DNA from: Gimibacter soli
GTDB lineage: Bacteria > Pseudomonadota > Alphaproteobacteria > Sphingomonadales > Kordiimonadaceae
Direction: 5' to 3'
Assembly (NCBI RefSeq): GCF_028463845.1
Contig: NZ_CP116805.1
Span: 1,116,001-1,180,000 of the forward strand
DNA length: 64,000 nt
The notes beneath the pieces were generated by a model. That model did no database searches and was not told where the DNA came from. It was given only the letters and a program-made list of their open reading frames with translations. The position numbers and the translations under genes are program-made. Shown here piece by piece: positions 39,081-48,351 of this stretch. Each line of letters starts with the position of its first letter. Within the stretch, counting starts at the first letter, position 1.

Positions 39081-40712
39081 ATGAAACTGAAGCCACTGCT
39101 TATCATGATGACCGCTTTTTGCGGCTGGACCGCGGCGTCGGCCAGCGCCGCGCGGCCCGAAGTGACGGTGGCTGAAGGCCGGCTGGCCGGCGTGACCGAG
39201 GCCGCGCTTCATATCTTCAAGGGCATTCCCTATGCACTGCCCCCGGTTGGCGAGCGTCGCTGGAAAATCCCGGAGCCGCCTGCAAGCTGGCAAGGTGTGC
39301 GGGATGCTGGCGCCTTTGGCCCGGCCTGCGTCCAACCGCCGATGCCGCAGGCAAGCGTCTATTTCGATCCGCCTGCAGCCATGGATGAAGACTGCCTCAC
39401 CCTCAATGTCTGGGCGCCGGAAAAAGCGGAAAAGGCCCCGGTGATTGTGTGGATACATGGCGGCGCGCTGCAGCGGGGGCATACCTCGAGCCCGCTTTAT
39501 GATGGTGCGAACCTCGCGCGCAAGGGTGTGGTTTTCGTGTCGCTGAATTACCGCCTTGGTGTGCTTGGCTGGATGGCGCATCCGGATCTCAGCGCTGAAT
39601 CCCAAGACGGTATTTCCGGCAATTACGGCCTGACGGACCAGATCAGGGCGCTTGAATGGGTGCGCGACAATATCGTGGCCTTCGGTGGCGATCCGGCCAA
39701 TGTAACGGTGATGGGTGAATCCGCTGGCGCACTCAGCGTTACCTATCTTCTCTCCAGCCCCAAGGCGCGGGGCCTGTTCCACAAGGCGATTGTCGAAAGC
39801 GCCAATATCCGCGCCGTTCCCAATCTGAAGGAAGCTGCCCATGGCATGCCTTCGGGGGAAGCAATCGGTGTTGCCGTGATGAAGGGGGTAGGTGCGGAGA
39901 GCCTGAGTGCGCTTCGGGAATTGGATGCGACGGCCATTACGCTCGCCTCGATGAAGGCGCGGTTCGTGCCGCAAGGCACGGCAGGCGGTCATGGCCTGCC
40001 GGCGCAGGTGGTGGATATATTCGATGAAGGCGCGCAGGCAAGGGTACCGCTGCTGATCGGGTTCAACAGCGGCGAAATCCGCTCGCAGCGCATCTTTGTG
40101 CCGAAGGCGCCTGAAACCGCAGCTGATTATGAGGCCGAAATCCGGGCACGCTACGGCGACCTCGCCGACGCTTTCCTGAAGGGTTATCCGGCGGATGACA
40201 TTGCAAACAGCATGCTCGCCACCGTGCGGGATGCGGTTTACGGCTGGGCGAGCGAGCATCTTGCCCATAAGCAATCGGCAGCCGGGCAACCGGCTTATCT
40301 CTATCTCTTCGATCATTGCGACGCGGTCGCTGCTGCACGTGATCTGTGCGCCTTCCATGCCAGCGAACTGCCGTTTGTTTTCGGGCAAGCGGGGGCGGGT
40401 GGCACCGTCCCACCCAACTGGCCAAGGCCTGAGGGCAGCGAGGACGAAGCCTTGTCTGCCGCCATGATGGAGTATTGGGTGACCTTCGCGAAAACCGGTG
40501 TGCCATCAAGCCCCGGCCATGATGCCTGGAGGCCTTACGGCGACGACGAGGCTTTCATGCGCTTCGACGGCGTGCCGGTGGCGGGCCGCAACCCTGTGCC
40601 CGGCATGTTTGAAATGCAGGAAGAACTGGTCTCCCGCCGCCGCGCTGCTGGCCAACAATGGTTTATCAATGTGGGGGTTATTGCCGAGAAAGTCCCTGAA
40701 AAACACCCCTAA
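39081..40712 (+). CDS. Secreted type-B carboxylesterase 1
   Basis: The 543-residue alpha/beta hydrolase has a signal peptide (cleavage about residue 24), the type-B opening FKGIPYALPPVGERRW, oxyanion loop WIHGGA, and nucleophile Ser214 in VTVMGESAGALS. The acidic residue is likely in GFNSGEIRS and the catalytic His in CAFHASELPFVFG. It hydrolyses ester bonds of unknown substrate in the periplasm. ATG 39081 follows GGGGGAG. It is a close paralogue of the enzyme at 43144. Confidence 0.9.
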   Translation: MKLKPLLIMMTAFCGWTAASASAARPEVTVAEGRLAGVTEAALHIFKGIPYALPPVGERRWKIPEPPASWQGVRDAGAFGPACVQPPMPQASVYFDPPAAMDEDCLTLNVWAPEKAEKAPVIVWIHGGALQRGHTSSPLYDGANLARKGVVFVSLNYRLGVLGWMAHPDLSAESQDGISGNYGLTDQIRALEWVRDNIVAFGGDPANVTVMGESAGALSVTYLLSSPKARGLFHKAIVESANIRAVPNLKEAAHGMPSGEAIGVAVMKGVGAESLSALRELDATAITLASMKARFVPQGTAGGHGLPAQVVDIFDEGAQARVPLLIGFNSGEIRSQRIFVPKAPETAADYEAEIRARYGDLADAFLKGYPADDIANSMLATVRDAVYGWASEHLAHKQSAAGQPAYLYLFDHCDAVAAARDLCAFHASELPFVFGQAGAGGTVPPNWPRPEGSEDEALSAAMMEYWVTFAKTGVPSSPGHDAWRPYGDDEAFMRFDGVPVAGRNPVPGMFEMQEELVSRRRAAGQQWFINVGVIAEKVPEKHP

Positions 40713-40743
40713 CGCCTTGTTTCGAAAGCATCAAATCAAATAT

Positions 40744-40794
40744 TCACACGCGTGAGAGTGAGTGTTGACGAGACGCCCCCCGGCGTGTCAATAT
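40744..40794 (+). promoter_or_regulatory. Shared dyad motif, copy C, and promoter before the TonB receptor
   Basis: TCACACGCGTGAGAGTGA (40744-40761), preceded by TAT, is followed three bases later by TTGACG (40765-40770). CAATAT (40789-40794) is 18 bp further and may be the -10. The dyad abuts the -35. Confidence 0.6.
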
Positions 40795-40864
40795 CCAGCC
40801 TGCATCGGACTCAGGGGAGGCCGGTGCGGGAGGGGAATTTCAAGTTAGGGAGAGGGGAGGATCT

Positions 40865-43135
40865 ATGAAAAAGATTCTGTTTGCCGTCACTTGCGCTGCT
40901 GCCGTGACGGCCGGTTCGACGTATGCCTATGCGCAAGCGGCCGGACAATCGGGCGCCGCTGAAACCGCCAAAGACGATCCGCTGTTTGACGAAATCATCG
41001 TGACCGCCACCCGGCGGAACGAAAAGCTGCAAGACGTGCCGCTCAGCATCACGGCCTTCTCGCAAGAGAAGCTGACCGAGAAGGGCATTGTCGGTTACGA
41101 GGGGCTGGCGCACGAAACGCCCGGCGTGGTGATGAACCGCCCGACCCAGAACTTCAACAACTTCACGGCGCGCGGCCTTGCCACCAACGGCTACAACGCC
41201 AACCTGCAAAGCACGGTCGCGATCTATATCGACGAACTGCCGATTTCCGCAAACGGCAACTCGACGATCCTTGACCCGAACCTTTACGACGTCGAACGCG
41301 TCGAGTTCCTGCGCGGGCCGCAGGGCACACTGTTCGGCTCGGGCTCGCTTGCCGGTGCCGTGCGTATCCTGAACAAGAACCCGGACCTTGACGAGTTCGA
41401 GGCATCGGCCCTTGTGGATTATGGTCTCACGGGCTCGGATTCCCTGCGCCAGCGCTATAACGGCATGGTCAACGTTCCGATTGTCGATAACGAGCTGGCG
41501 CTGCGTGTTGTTGCCTTCCGCCGCGACGAGGATGGTTATGTCGATAACGTCCTCACCGGTGTTGAAGACGCCAACGCCCACAAAAGCTGGGGTGGCCGCG
41601 CCATTCTGCTGTGGGAGCCGACCGAGAAACTGTCGCTTCGCCTGATGGCTTCGCACGAGGATAGCAAGCCCGAGGATTCGTCGCTGGTGAACCCGGCGCT
41701 TGGCCGCAACAAGCGCAATTCGGAGCGTCCTGACCTCTTCAATGCGAACCTCGACAATTACAACGCCACGCTGGATTACCAGTTCGACGGGGCGACACTG
41801 ACGAGCTCGTCGACCTATTCGGAGTTTGACCAGACCTTCTTCGTCGATCTCGCAAACACCTTCGGCTTCACCATTCCGTTCCGGCTGGATGCTTCGGCCT
41901 ACGACAAGATTTTCGTTCAGGAAACGCGCATCGTTTCCGATCCGGGCGAGAAGATCGATTGGGTCATCGGTGGCTTCTATTATTACAAGCGTCGGGACGT
42001 GGACTATGAGTATCGCGCGTCGGAAGAATTCCTTGCCGCACGCGGGCTCACCGGGCTTGACGGCGACACCTACCAGTCGTTCGGGGCACACACGAAGTCG
42101 AACGAACTCGCTGCCTTCGGCGAGCTGACCTATCATATTTCGGATGACCTGTGGCTCACCGGCGGCCTGCGCTATGGCAGCACCGACGTGCAATCCTTCA
42201 CCGAGGAAGGCGGCTACAACAGCAACTATCTGGCGGCGGCACTGGGTGGTCTCACGGGCCCCCTGACCATCACGCCGGTGGTGGCGGCTGAAGGTGACAA
42301 GGCCAAGGCCAGTAAGCTTTCCTACAAGGCGAGCCTGTCCTATCGCATGTCGCAGGAAGTGACGACTTACGCCACGATCTCGACCGGCTTCCGTTCGCCC
42401 ATCGTGAACGCCCGCGCAGGCCTTTCGAGCGTTGTGGACCCGAACGACATCATCATTCCTTACGGCGCATCGAGCGACAAGCTCACCAACTATGAGGTTG
42501 GCCTCAAGGGGCGCTGGCTGAACGGTGCGCTGACCGCCAACCTCGCGGCCTATGTCATCGACTGGAAAAACATCCAGGTGCAGGCAAACCGCGTGTCGGA
42601 TTCGGTGCAGTTCGCCACCAATATCGGCGCGGCCCGCTCCAAGGGGATCGAGTTCGAGATTGCGGCAAGCCCCGCCGAAGGGCTGGACATCAACCTGAAT
42701 GGCTCGTTCAACGACTCCAAGGTGGTCAGCCTGACGCCCGAAGAGGCCGCCATTTCGGGTGCGGTTGAAGGGGCACAGCTGGCGTCGCCGCACTTCCAGG
42801 GCTCGGCAACGGTGAAATACAGCTTCGATGTCAGCGATGACATGCAGGGCTTCGCCGCCGGCACAATCAGCCATGTCGGCAGTTTCCCCGGGCTCTTCCA
42901 GAATGTGCCGGGTCGCCCGAACCAGCAAAGCCCGACCTATGGCTTCACCGAAGCGTTCGAGAATGTGAACGTGCAGGTGGGGGTGAGCAAGGATAGCTGG
43001 ATGCTGATCGCCTATGCCGAAAACCTGTTCGACAATAGCGACATCACCTATGTCCACCCGGAAAACTTCCTGGCCAGCCGGTTCGGGACCCTGCGGCCGC
43101 GGACCGTGGGCCTGCGCTTCAGCTATACTTACTGA
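40865..43135 (+). CDS. TonB-dependent receptor
   Basis: The 756-residue outer membrane receptor has a signal peptide (ending YAYAQA), a TonB box-like DEIIVTATRRNEKLQDVPLS, a plug domain (LYDVERVEFLRGPQGTLFGS) and a 22-strand barrel ending FSYTY. The sequence type is that of the Sphingomonas/Caulobacter iron-complex outer membrane protein family, used for many organic substrates. It probably takes up the ester or aromatic compound processed by the neighbouring enzymes. GGGGAGGATCT precedes the ATG. Confidence 0.93.
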   Translation: MKKILFAVTCAAAVTAGSTYAYAQAAGQSGAAETAKDDPLFDEIIVTATRRNEKLQDVPLSITAFSQEKLTEKGIVGYEGLAHETPGVVMNRPTQNFNNFTARGLATNGYNANLQSTVAIYIDELPISANGNSTILDPNLYDVERVEFLRGPQGTLFGSGSLAGAVRILNKNPDLDEFEASALVDYGLTGSDSLRQRYNGMVNVPIVDNELALRVVAFRRDEDGYVDNVLTGVEDANAHKSWGGRAILLWEPTEKLSLRLMASHEDSKPEDSSLVNPALGRNKRNSERPDLFNANLDNYNATLDYQFDGATLTSSSTYSEFDQTFFVDLANTFGFTIPFRLDASAYDKIFVQETRIVSDPGEKIDWVIGGFYYYKRRDVDYEYRASEEFLAARGLTGLDGDTYQSFGAHTKSNELAAFGELTYHISDDLWLTGGLRYGSTDVQSFTEEGGYNSNYLAAALGGLTGPLTITPVVAAEGDKAKASKLSYKASLSYRMSQEVTTYATISTGFRSPIVNARAGLSSVVDPNDIIIPYGASSDKLTNYEVGLKGRWLNGALTANLAAYVIDWKNIQVQANRVSDSVQFATNIGAARSKGIEFEIAASPAEGLDINLNGSFNDSKVVSLTPEEAAISGAVEGAQLASPHFQGSATVKYSFDVSDDMQGFAAGTISHVGSFPGLFQNVPGRPNQQSPTYGFTEAFENVNVQVGVSKDSWMLIAYAENLFDNSDITYVHPENFLASRFGTLRPRTVGLRFSYTY

Positions 43136-43143
43136 GGTGCGTC

Positions 43144-44895
43144 ATGAAGGCCTTTACCCCCGCGAGTTTTCACCCGAACGGTCTTCCCGCAAACGGTTCC
43201 GCTGCTGAGGCAGCGGGGCCGGGCCGGGGTGGCGCTCGACTTTTCTCAAGGGGGCTGACCCATGTTGTGGCGGCTGTATGTGCCGCAGCATGGGTTCACT
43301 TTGCCGTCCCTCTCGCCGTTGCCGCTGATGGCCCTGTCGTTCAGGCGCCCACAGGCCCGGTGAAGGGGAAGGCGGAGAGCGGCCTTCACATCTTCAAGGG
43401 TATTCCCTATGCCCTGCCGCCGGTGGGTGACCGCCGGTGGACGCCGCCCGTAGCGGTGCCGGTGTGGGAAGAGGTGCGCGATGCAGGCGATTTTGGCCCC
43501 GCCTGCATCCAGCCGCCTTCGCGCCCCGGCAGCATCTATTTCGAAAAACTGCGCTCGACGAGCGAGGACTGCCTGTATCTGAATATCTGGGCGCCGGAGA
43601 AAGCCGAGAAGGCACCGGTCTTCGTCTGGATCCACGGCGGCTCGCTGATCGCGGGCGCGGGCAGCCAGACGATGTATGACGGCGAAGCACTTGCCAAGCA
43701 GGGCATCCTTGTCGTCTCGATCAATTACCGCCTTGGTATCCTTGGCTATCTGGCGCACGCCGAGCTCAGCGCGGAATCGCCGGATCAGGTATCGGGCAAC
43801 TATGGCCTTCTCGACCAGATCGAAGCCCTGCGCTGGGTCGGGAAGAATATCGCGGCCTTCGGCGGCGACCCGGCAAACGTGACGATTGCAGGTGAATCCG
43901 CCGGCGCACTGAGCGTCATGTATCTGATGGCAGCGCCGGATGCGCGCGGGCTTTTCGCCAAGGCTGTCGCGCAAAGCGCCTATATGGTCACGGCACCCAG
44001 CCTGAAGGAAAAACGTTACGGGTCCGAATCCGGCGAGGCTATCGGCGCCTGGATCGTGAACAAGCTAGGTGCCACGTCCGTGGCCGAACTGCGCGGCAAG
44101 GACGCGCAGGGGCTGGTCGATGGTGTCGGGCGGGCCGGTTATTTCCCGTTCCCGTCGATCGATGGCAAGGTGCTGCCGCATCAACTGGTCGAGGTGTTTG
44201 ACCGCGGTGAACAGGCGCCCGTGCCGCTGCTTGCCGGCTTCAATAGCGGTGAAATCCGCTCGCTGCGTTTCCTGCTGCCGCCCCCGCCGGATGATGCTGC
44301 GGCCTATGAAGCAGCGATCCGCAAAGGCTACGGTGAGCTGTCGGATGAATTCCTGCGCCAGTATCCGTCGCGCCTGATCGACGAAGCCATGCTCGCCGCC
44401 ACGCGCGATGCCATGTATGGCTGGACGGCGGAGCGGCTGGTGAGAAAGCAGGCCGAGATCGGCCAGCCCGGGTATCTCTATCTCTTCGATCACAGCTATC
44501 CGGCGGCTGACAAGCTGGGGCTTCATGCCTTCCATGCGGCTGAAATTCCCTATGTGTTCGGCACCACGCGGCGCATCACGGATGCCTGGCCGAAGATTCC
44601 GGGCACGACCACCGAAAAGAATTTGAGAGAAGCCATGATGGGCTACTGGTCCTCCTTCGCGCGGACCGGCAAGCCGGTAGCCGACGGCCAGCCGGACTGG
44701 CCCGGCTATGCCCCCGACAAGGGCTATATGTATTTTGCCGACAAACCGCACGCAGCCACCCATCTGCTGCCGGGCATGTATGAACTTCATGAAGAAGTCG
44801 TTTGCCGGCGCCGCGCCGCCGGTGACATAGCCTGGAACTGGAATGTCGGCGTGATTGCACCTCCCCTGCCACCCAAGACGACGGATTGCCAATGA
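43144..44895 (+). CDS. Type-B carboxylesterase 2
   Basis: The 583-residue enzyme is a paralogue of the esterase at 39081 (shared LHIFKGIPYALPPVG, EKAEKAPV, VWIHGGSL). Nucleophile Ser252 is in VTIAGESAGALS. The N-terminal 62 residues hold an Arg-rich stretch and a hydrophobic segment (THVVAAVCAAAWVHFAVPLA) that could act as a long signal or anchor. It starts eight bases after the TonB receptor stop and overlaps the ligase start by four bases (ATGA), so the three genes form one operon. The ATG has only a weak ribosome site; the true start may be downstream. Confidence 0.87.
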   Translation: MKAFTPASFHPNGLPANGSAAEAAGPGRGGARLFSRGLTHVVAAVCAAAWVHFAVPLAVAADGPVVQAPTGPVKGKAESGLHIFKGIPYALPPVGDRRWTPPVAVPVWEEVRDAGDFGPACIQPPSRPGSIYFEKLRSTSEDCLYLNIWAPEKAEKAPVFVWIHGGSLIAGAGSQTMYDGEALAKQGILVVSINYRLGILGYLAHAELSAESPDQVSGNYGLLDQIEALRWVGKNIAAFGGDPANVTIAGESAGALSVMYLMAAPDARGLFAKAVAQSAYMVTAPSLKEKRYGSESGEAIGAWIVNKLGATSVAELRGKDAQGLVDGVGRAGYFPFPSIDGKVLPHQLVEVFDRGEQAPVPLLAGFNSGEIRSLRFLLPPPPDDAAAYEAAIRKGYGELSDEFLRQYPSRLIDEAMLAATRDAMYGWTAERLVRKQAEIGQPGYLYLFDHSYPAADKLGLHAFHAAEIPYVFGTTRRITDAWPKIPGTTTEKNLREAMMGYWSSFARTGKPVADGQPDWPGYAPDKGYMYFADKPHAATHLLPGMYELHEEVVCRRRAAGDIAWNWNVGVIAPPLPPKTTDCQ

Positions 44896-46484
44896 TACAC
44901 GGCGCCATGCAGCCTTACTCGCTGACGCTCGATAAATTTCTCGATCACGCCGCAAAATGGCACCCCGACGCAAAGGTCGTGACCGCCCGTGAAGACGGGC
45001 CGGCGACCGGCGTGGGGTATGCCGACCTGCGGCGCCGGGCAGGGCGTATTTCCACAATCCTTGCGGGGCTCGGTATCGGGCACGGCGATCATGTGGCCAC
45101 GCTTGCCTGGAACACGCAGGCGCATGTCGAGGCATGGTATGCCATCATGGGGATGGGAGCGGTGTGCCACACACTGAACCCGCGCCTCACGGCCAACCAG
45201 ATTGCCTCGATGCTCGGCCAGTCCAAGGCACGGGTGCTGATCATCAGCGCTGACCTGCAGGCGCTGGCGAGCCAGATTGCCGAACGTGCCACAGCCATCC
45301 AGCATGTGTTGGTGATCGATGGTTCGACGCAGGGTTGGCACCTAGGTGGCGCAAGCCCGGACGTGACCGCGCTGGAAGCCGAAATCGAAGCGGCAACGGG
45401 CGAGGCTGAATGGGGGCAGTTTGATGAAAACAGCCCGTCCGGCCTTTGCTTCACATCCGGCACAACGGGCGCGCCGAAGGGCGTGAGCTATACCCACCGG
45501 TCGAGCTTCCTGCACACATTGCGCCTGCTGCAGGCTGACGTGCTGGCCTTGCGGGCCTCTGACGCCGTGATGCCGGTTGTGCCGATGTTCCACGCCAGCG
45601 CATGGGGCTTGCCGTTTGCGGTGCCGGCGGTGGGGGCCAAGCTCGTGCTGCCCGGCCGGCAGGCCGACGGGGCGAGTCTCGCCAAACTCATTGTCGCCGA
45701 AGGGGTGACGATTGCCGTAGGCGTGCCGACTGTTTGGGTGGGGCTCATCGATCATCTGGAAAAGACCGGCGGCGATGTGCCGAGCCTTGAGCGGATCATC
45801 GTGGGCGGCGCCCCGATGCCGCCCGCCCTGATGGCGCGGATCGAGGAACGGCTGGGCGTGACGATCCAGACAAGCTGGGGCATGACCGAGCTGTCGCCGT
45901 CCGGCACCTTCGCGCCGCCCGCTGACCCTGATCGCAAGGCGTCTGTCTCAGGCCGCCCCGCCATCGGCGTGGACCTGCTGCTGGCTGACGCTGCCGGGCG
46001 TCCGCTGGCCGAGCAGCGCGGTGTGGAAGGGCATTTGAAGGTGCGGGGCGCGGCTGTCGTTGAACGCTATTTCGGCTTTGATGAAGCGTCGACCGATGAA
46101 GACGGCTGGTTTGATACTGGCGATCTCGCGCGGATTGATGAGCGCGGCAACCTGACGATCACCGGCCGCGCCAAGGACCTGATCAAATCAGGCGGCGAAT
46201 GGATCAATCCTTCCGAGATCGAGGCGGTGATCGGTGCGCTGCCGCAGGTGTCGCTTGCGGCTGTTATCGGCCGGGTTGACCCCAAATGGGGGGAGCGACC
46301 GGTGCTCTTGGTAGAGCTGCGCGAGCCGGATGCGATGACGGACGACGAGCTTCTGAAACCGCTGCAAGGCCGTGTCGCCCCCTGGTGGATACCCGATGCG
46401 GTGGTGCGCCTGCCGCAGATGCCGCTGGCATCTACCGGTAAAATAGACAAAATGCGCCTTAGAGAGATATATGGCGGTAACTAG
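44892..46484 (+). CDS. AMP-forming acyl-CoA synthetase (fatty/aryl acid-CoA ligase)
   Basis: The 530-residue ANL-superfamily enzyme activates a carboxylic acid to its CoA thioester. Motifs are the P-loop LCFTSGTTGAPKGVSYTH, the core WGMTELSP, the hinge WFDTGDLARID and the C-terminal catalytic Lys in PLASTGKIDKMRL. ATG 44892 overlapping the esterase stop is preferred over ATG 44886 because of the four-base coupling. The likely substrate is the acid released by the two esterases. TetR follows 59 bp downstream. Confidence 0.93.
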   Translation: MIHGAMQPYSLTLDKFLDHAAKWHPDAKVVTAREDGPATGVGYADLRRRAGRISTILAGLGIGHGDHVATLAWNTQAHVEAWYAIMGMGAVCHTLNPRLTANQIASMLGQSKARVLIISADLQALASQIAERATAIQHVLVIDGSTQGWHLGGASPDVTALEAEIEAATGEAEWGQFDENSPSGLCFTSGTTGAPKGVSYTHRSSFLHTLRLLQADVLALRASDAVMPVVPMFHASAWGLPFAVPAVGAKLVLPGRQADGASLAKLIVAEGVTIAVGVPTVWVGLIDHLEKTGGDVPSLERIIVGGAPMPPALMARIEERLGVTIQTSWGMTELSPSGTFAPPADPDRKASVSGRPAIGVDLLLADAAGRPLAEQRGVEGHLKVRGAAVVERYFGFDEASTDEDGWFDTGDLARIDERGNLTITGRAKDLIKSGGEWINPSEIEAVIGALPQVSLAAVIGRVDPKWGERPVLLVELREPDAMTDDELLKPLQGRVAPWWIPDAVVRLPQMPLASTGKIDKMRLREIYGGN

Positions 46485-46543
46485 ACCTGCGGTTCCAGAA
46501 ACCGTAGGGTCACGATACCGAAGACTGACGGAGAGGCGAAAGC

Positions 46544-47236
46544 GTGGCCGAGAATGCAGCAACAGCACGTAAACGCACGATCAAGGCGAAACAACGCGCC
46601 GAGATGATGGAACAGATCCTCGACGCCGCCGAGTATCTGTTTTCAAAGCATGGCTTTTACGGGGTGACGCTCAAGGATGTCGCCAAAAGCGTGGGAGTGC
46701 ACCACACGCTCCTCAACTATTATTTCGACGACAAGAAGAACCTGTTCGATGCCGTCTTTGCCCGCCGTGCGGTGGTGACAAGCCAGCGCCGGATGGAGAT
46801 GCTGGACGCCTACGAGAAGGAAGTGAACGGCAAGCCGACCGTTGAAGGCGCACTGAGGGCGTTCCTTGATACCGACCTTGATCTTTACATTCAGGGTGGG
46901 GAAGGCTGGCGCAACTATGCAGCCCTTGGCGCACAGGTCGCCAACACGCCCGAATGGGGCGCCGAAACCATGGACCGGCATTTCGATCCGGTGGTGCTGC
47001 GCCTGATTGACCTGCTGAAGAAGGCACTGCCCGATTGCTCCGACGAGGATATTTTCTGGGGCTATCATTTCGTGACCGGCGCCCTGATGCTGACGCTTGC
47101 CCGCACCGGGCGGATCGACAAGCTGTCGGGCGGCCTTTGCCGGTCGGAAGACTTTGTCGCGGTCAAGAAACGCATGGCGACCTTCATGGCCGCCGGCTTC
47201 ATCGAAGTTTGCAAACAGCGCAAAGCGGAACGTTGA
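46544..47236 (+). CDS. TetR-family regulator of the degradation cluster
   Basis: The 230-residue protein has a TetR helix-turn-helix (AEMMEQILDAAEYLFSKHGF, VAKSVGVHHTLLNYYFDDK) and a C-terminal ligand domain of TetR_C type. It starts at GTG after GGAGAGG. As the only regulator in the 35.8-49.1 kb cluster it is the best candidate to bind the four TNACWC-N6-GAGTNA sites, with an acyl-CoA made by the preceding ligase as a plausible inducer. Confidence 0.92.
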   Translation: MAENAATARKRTIKAKQRAEMMEQILDAAEYLFSKHGFYGVTLKDVAKSVGVHHTLLNYYFDDKKNLFDAVFARRAVVTSQRRMEMLDAYEKEVNGKPTVEGALRAFLDTDLDLYIQGGEGWRNYAALGAQVANTPEWGAETMDRHFDPVVLRLIDLLKKALPDCSDEDIFWGYHFVTGALMLTLARTGRIDKLSGGLCRSEDFVAVKKRMATFMAAGFIEVCKQRKAER

Positions 47237-47290
47237 TGCACTGAACCGGTCGGGGCAGGGCATGGGTGGATTGTTGTTTGGTCATTTTAT

Positions 47291-47308
47291 TAACTCACAA
47301 GATAGCGA
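47291..47308. promoter_or_regulatory. Shared dyad motif, copy D, before the SDR gene
   Basis: TAACTCACAAGATAGCGA, preceded by TAT and followed by AAT, is the weakest of the four copies in its right half but keeps the TATTAAC left half. It lies 36 bp before the SDR start. Confidence 0.5.
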
Positions 47309-47343
47309 ATAAAAATTCGATCCAGAAACGGGAGGAATGAGAC

Positions 47344-48237
47344 ATGAAACTGCAAGACCGCGTAGCGATTGTCACCGGCGCCGGCGGCGGGCTCGGGCGC
47401 TGCCATGCGCTGATGCTGGCAAGCCACGGCGCCAAGGTGATCGTCAATGACATGAACGGCGACAGCGCAAGGCGCGTGGCCGATGATATCCGCGCTGGCG
47501 GCGGCGAGGCCATCGGCGTGCAGGCGTCGGTCACGGATGAAGCCGAGGTTGCCGCGATGGTGACCAAGGCGATGAATGCCTGGGGCCGCGTTGATATCCT
47601 TGTCAATAATGCCGGCATCCTGCGCGACAAGAGCTTTGCCAAGATGGACATGGCCGATTTCCGGCTGGTGGTGGATGTGCACCTGATGGGTGCCGCCATC
47701 TGCACCAAGGCCGTGTGGGATATCATGCGCGAGCAAAGCCATGGCCGGGTGGTAATGACGACCTCGTCTTCCGGGCTTTATGGCAATTTCGGGCAGGCAA
47801 ACTATGGGGCGGCAAAGATGGCGCTGGTGGGTCTGATGCAGACGCTGGCGATTGAAGGCGACCGCTACGGCATCCGGGTCAATGCGCTGGCACCAACCGC
47901 CGCAACCCAGATGACGGACGGCGTGCTGGCTGCCGACGCGCTCGCCAAGCTCGACCCCGCACTCGTCAGCCCCGGCCTTCTGGCGCTGGTGGCGGATGAC
48001 GCACCGACGCGCGCCATCCTGTGCGCGGGTGCCGGCCACTTTGCCTGCGCCAACGTGACCCTCACGAACGGCGTTCAGGTGGGCGACAGCCCGCGCGCGG
48101 CGGAGCAGGTGATGGCAGCGTGGGATGCAATCATCGACCGGACTGGCGAGATCGTCCCGGCCTATGGCTTCACGCAGGCAGAGCGGGAACTGGCCGCCGC
48201 CGGCTTCGCACCGCAGACCCTGACCTTGCACGGATAG
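47344..48237 (+). CDS. Short-chain dehydrogenase/reductase (MFE-2-like)
   Basis: The 297-residue NAD(P)-dependent SDR has the cofactor motif TGAGGGLG (residues 11-18), NNAG (88-91), catalytic Ser at 141-143 and Tyr154/Lys158 (YGAAK). The sequence resembles the 3-hydroxyacyl-CoA dehydrogenase domain of peroxisomal multifunctional enzyme type 2, consistent with beta-oxidation of an acyl-CoA from the ligase. AACGGGAGG precedes the ATG. Confidence 0.9.
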   Translation: MKLQDRVAIVTGAGGGLGRCHALMLASHGAKVIVNDMNGDSARRVADDIRAGGGEAIGVQASVTDEAEVAAMVTKAMNAWGRVDILVNNAGILRDKSFAKMDMADFRLVVDVHLMGAAICTKAVWDIMREQSHGRVVMTTSSSGLYGNFGQANYGAAKMALVGLMQTLAIEGDRYGIRVNALAPTAATQMTDGVLAADALAKLDPALVSPGLLALVADDAPTRAILCAGAGHFACANVTLTNGVQVGDSPRAAEQVMAAWDAIIDRTGEIVPAYGFTQAERELAAAGFAPQTLTLHG

Positions 48238-48351
48238 GGCTGACGGAAACCTTTGGCGCATGGGGCAGGCTTGGCGTGAACAAGTCTTTGTGTGTTGCCT
48301 TGAAGCGGGTGCAGGTGCACGCGATATCAGGGCGACCGAAGGAGTATCCCC

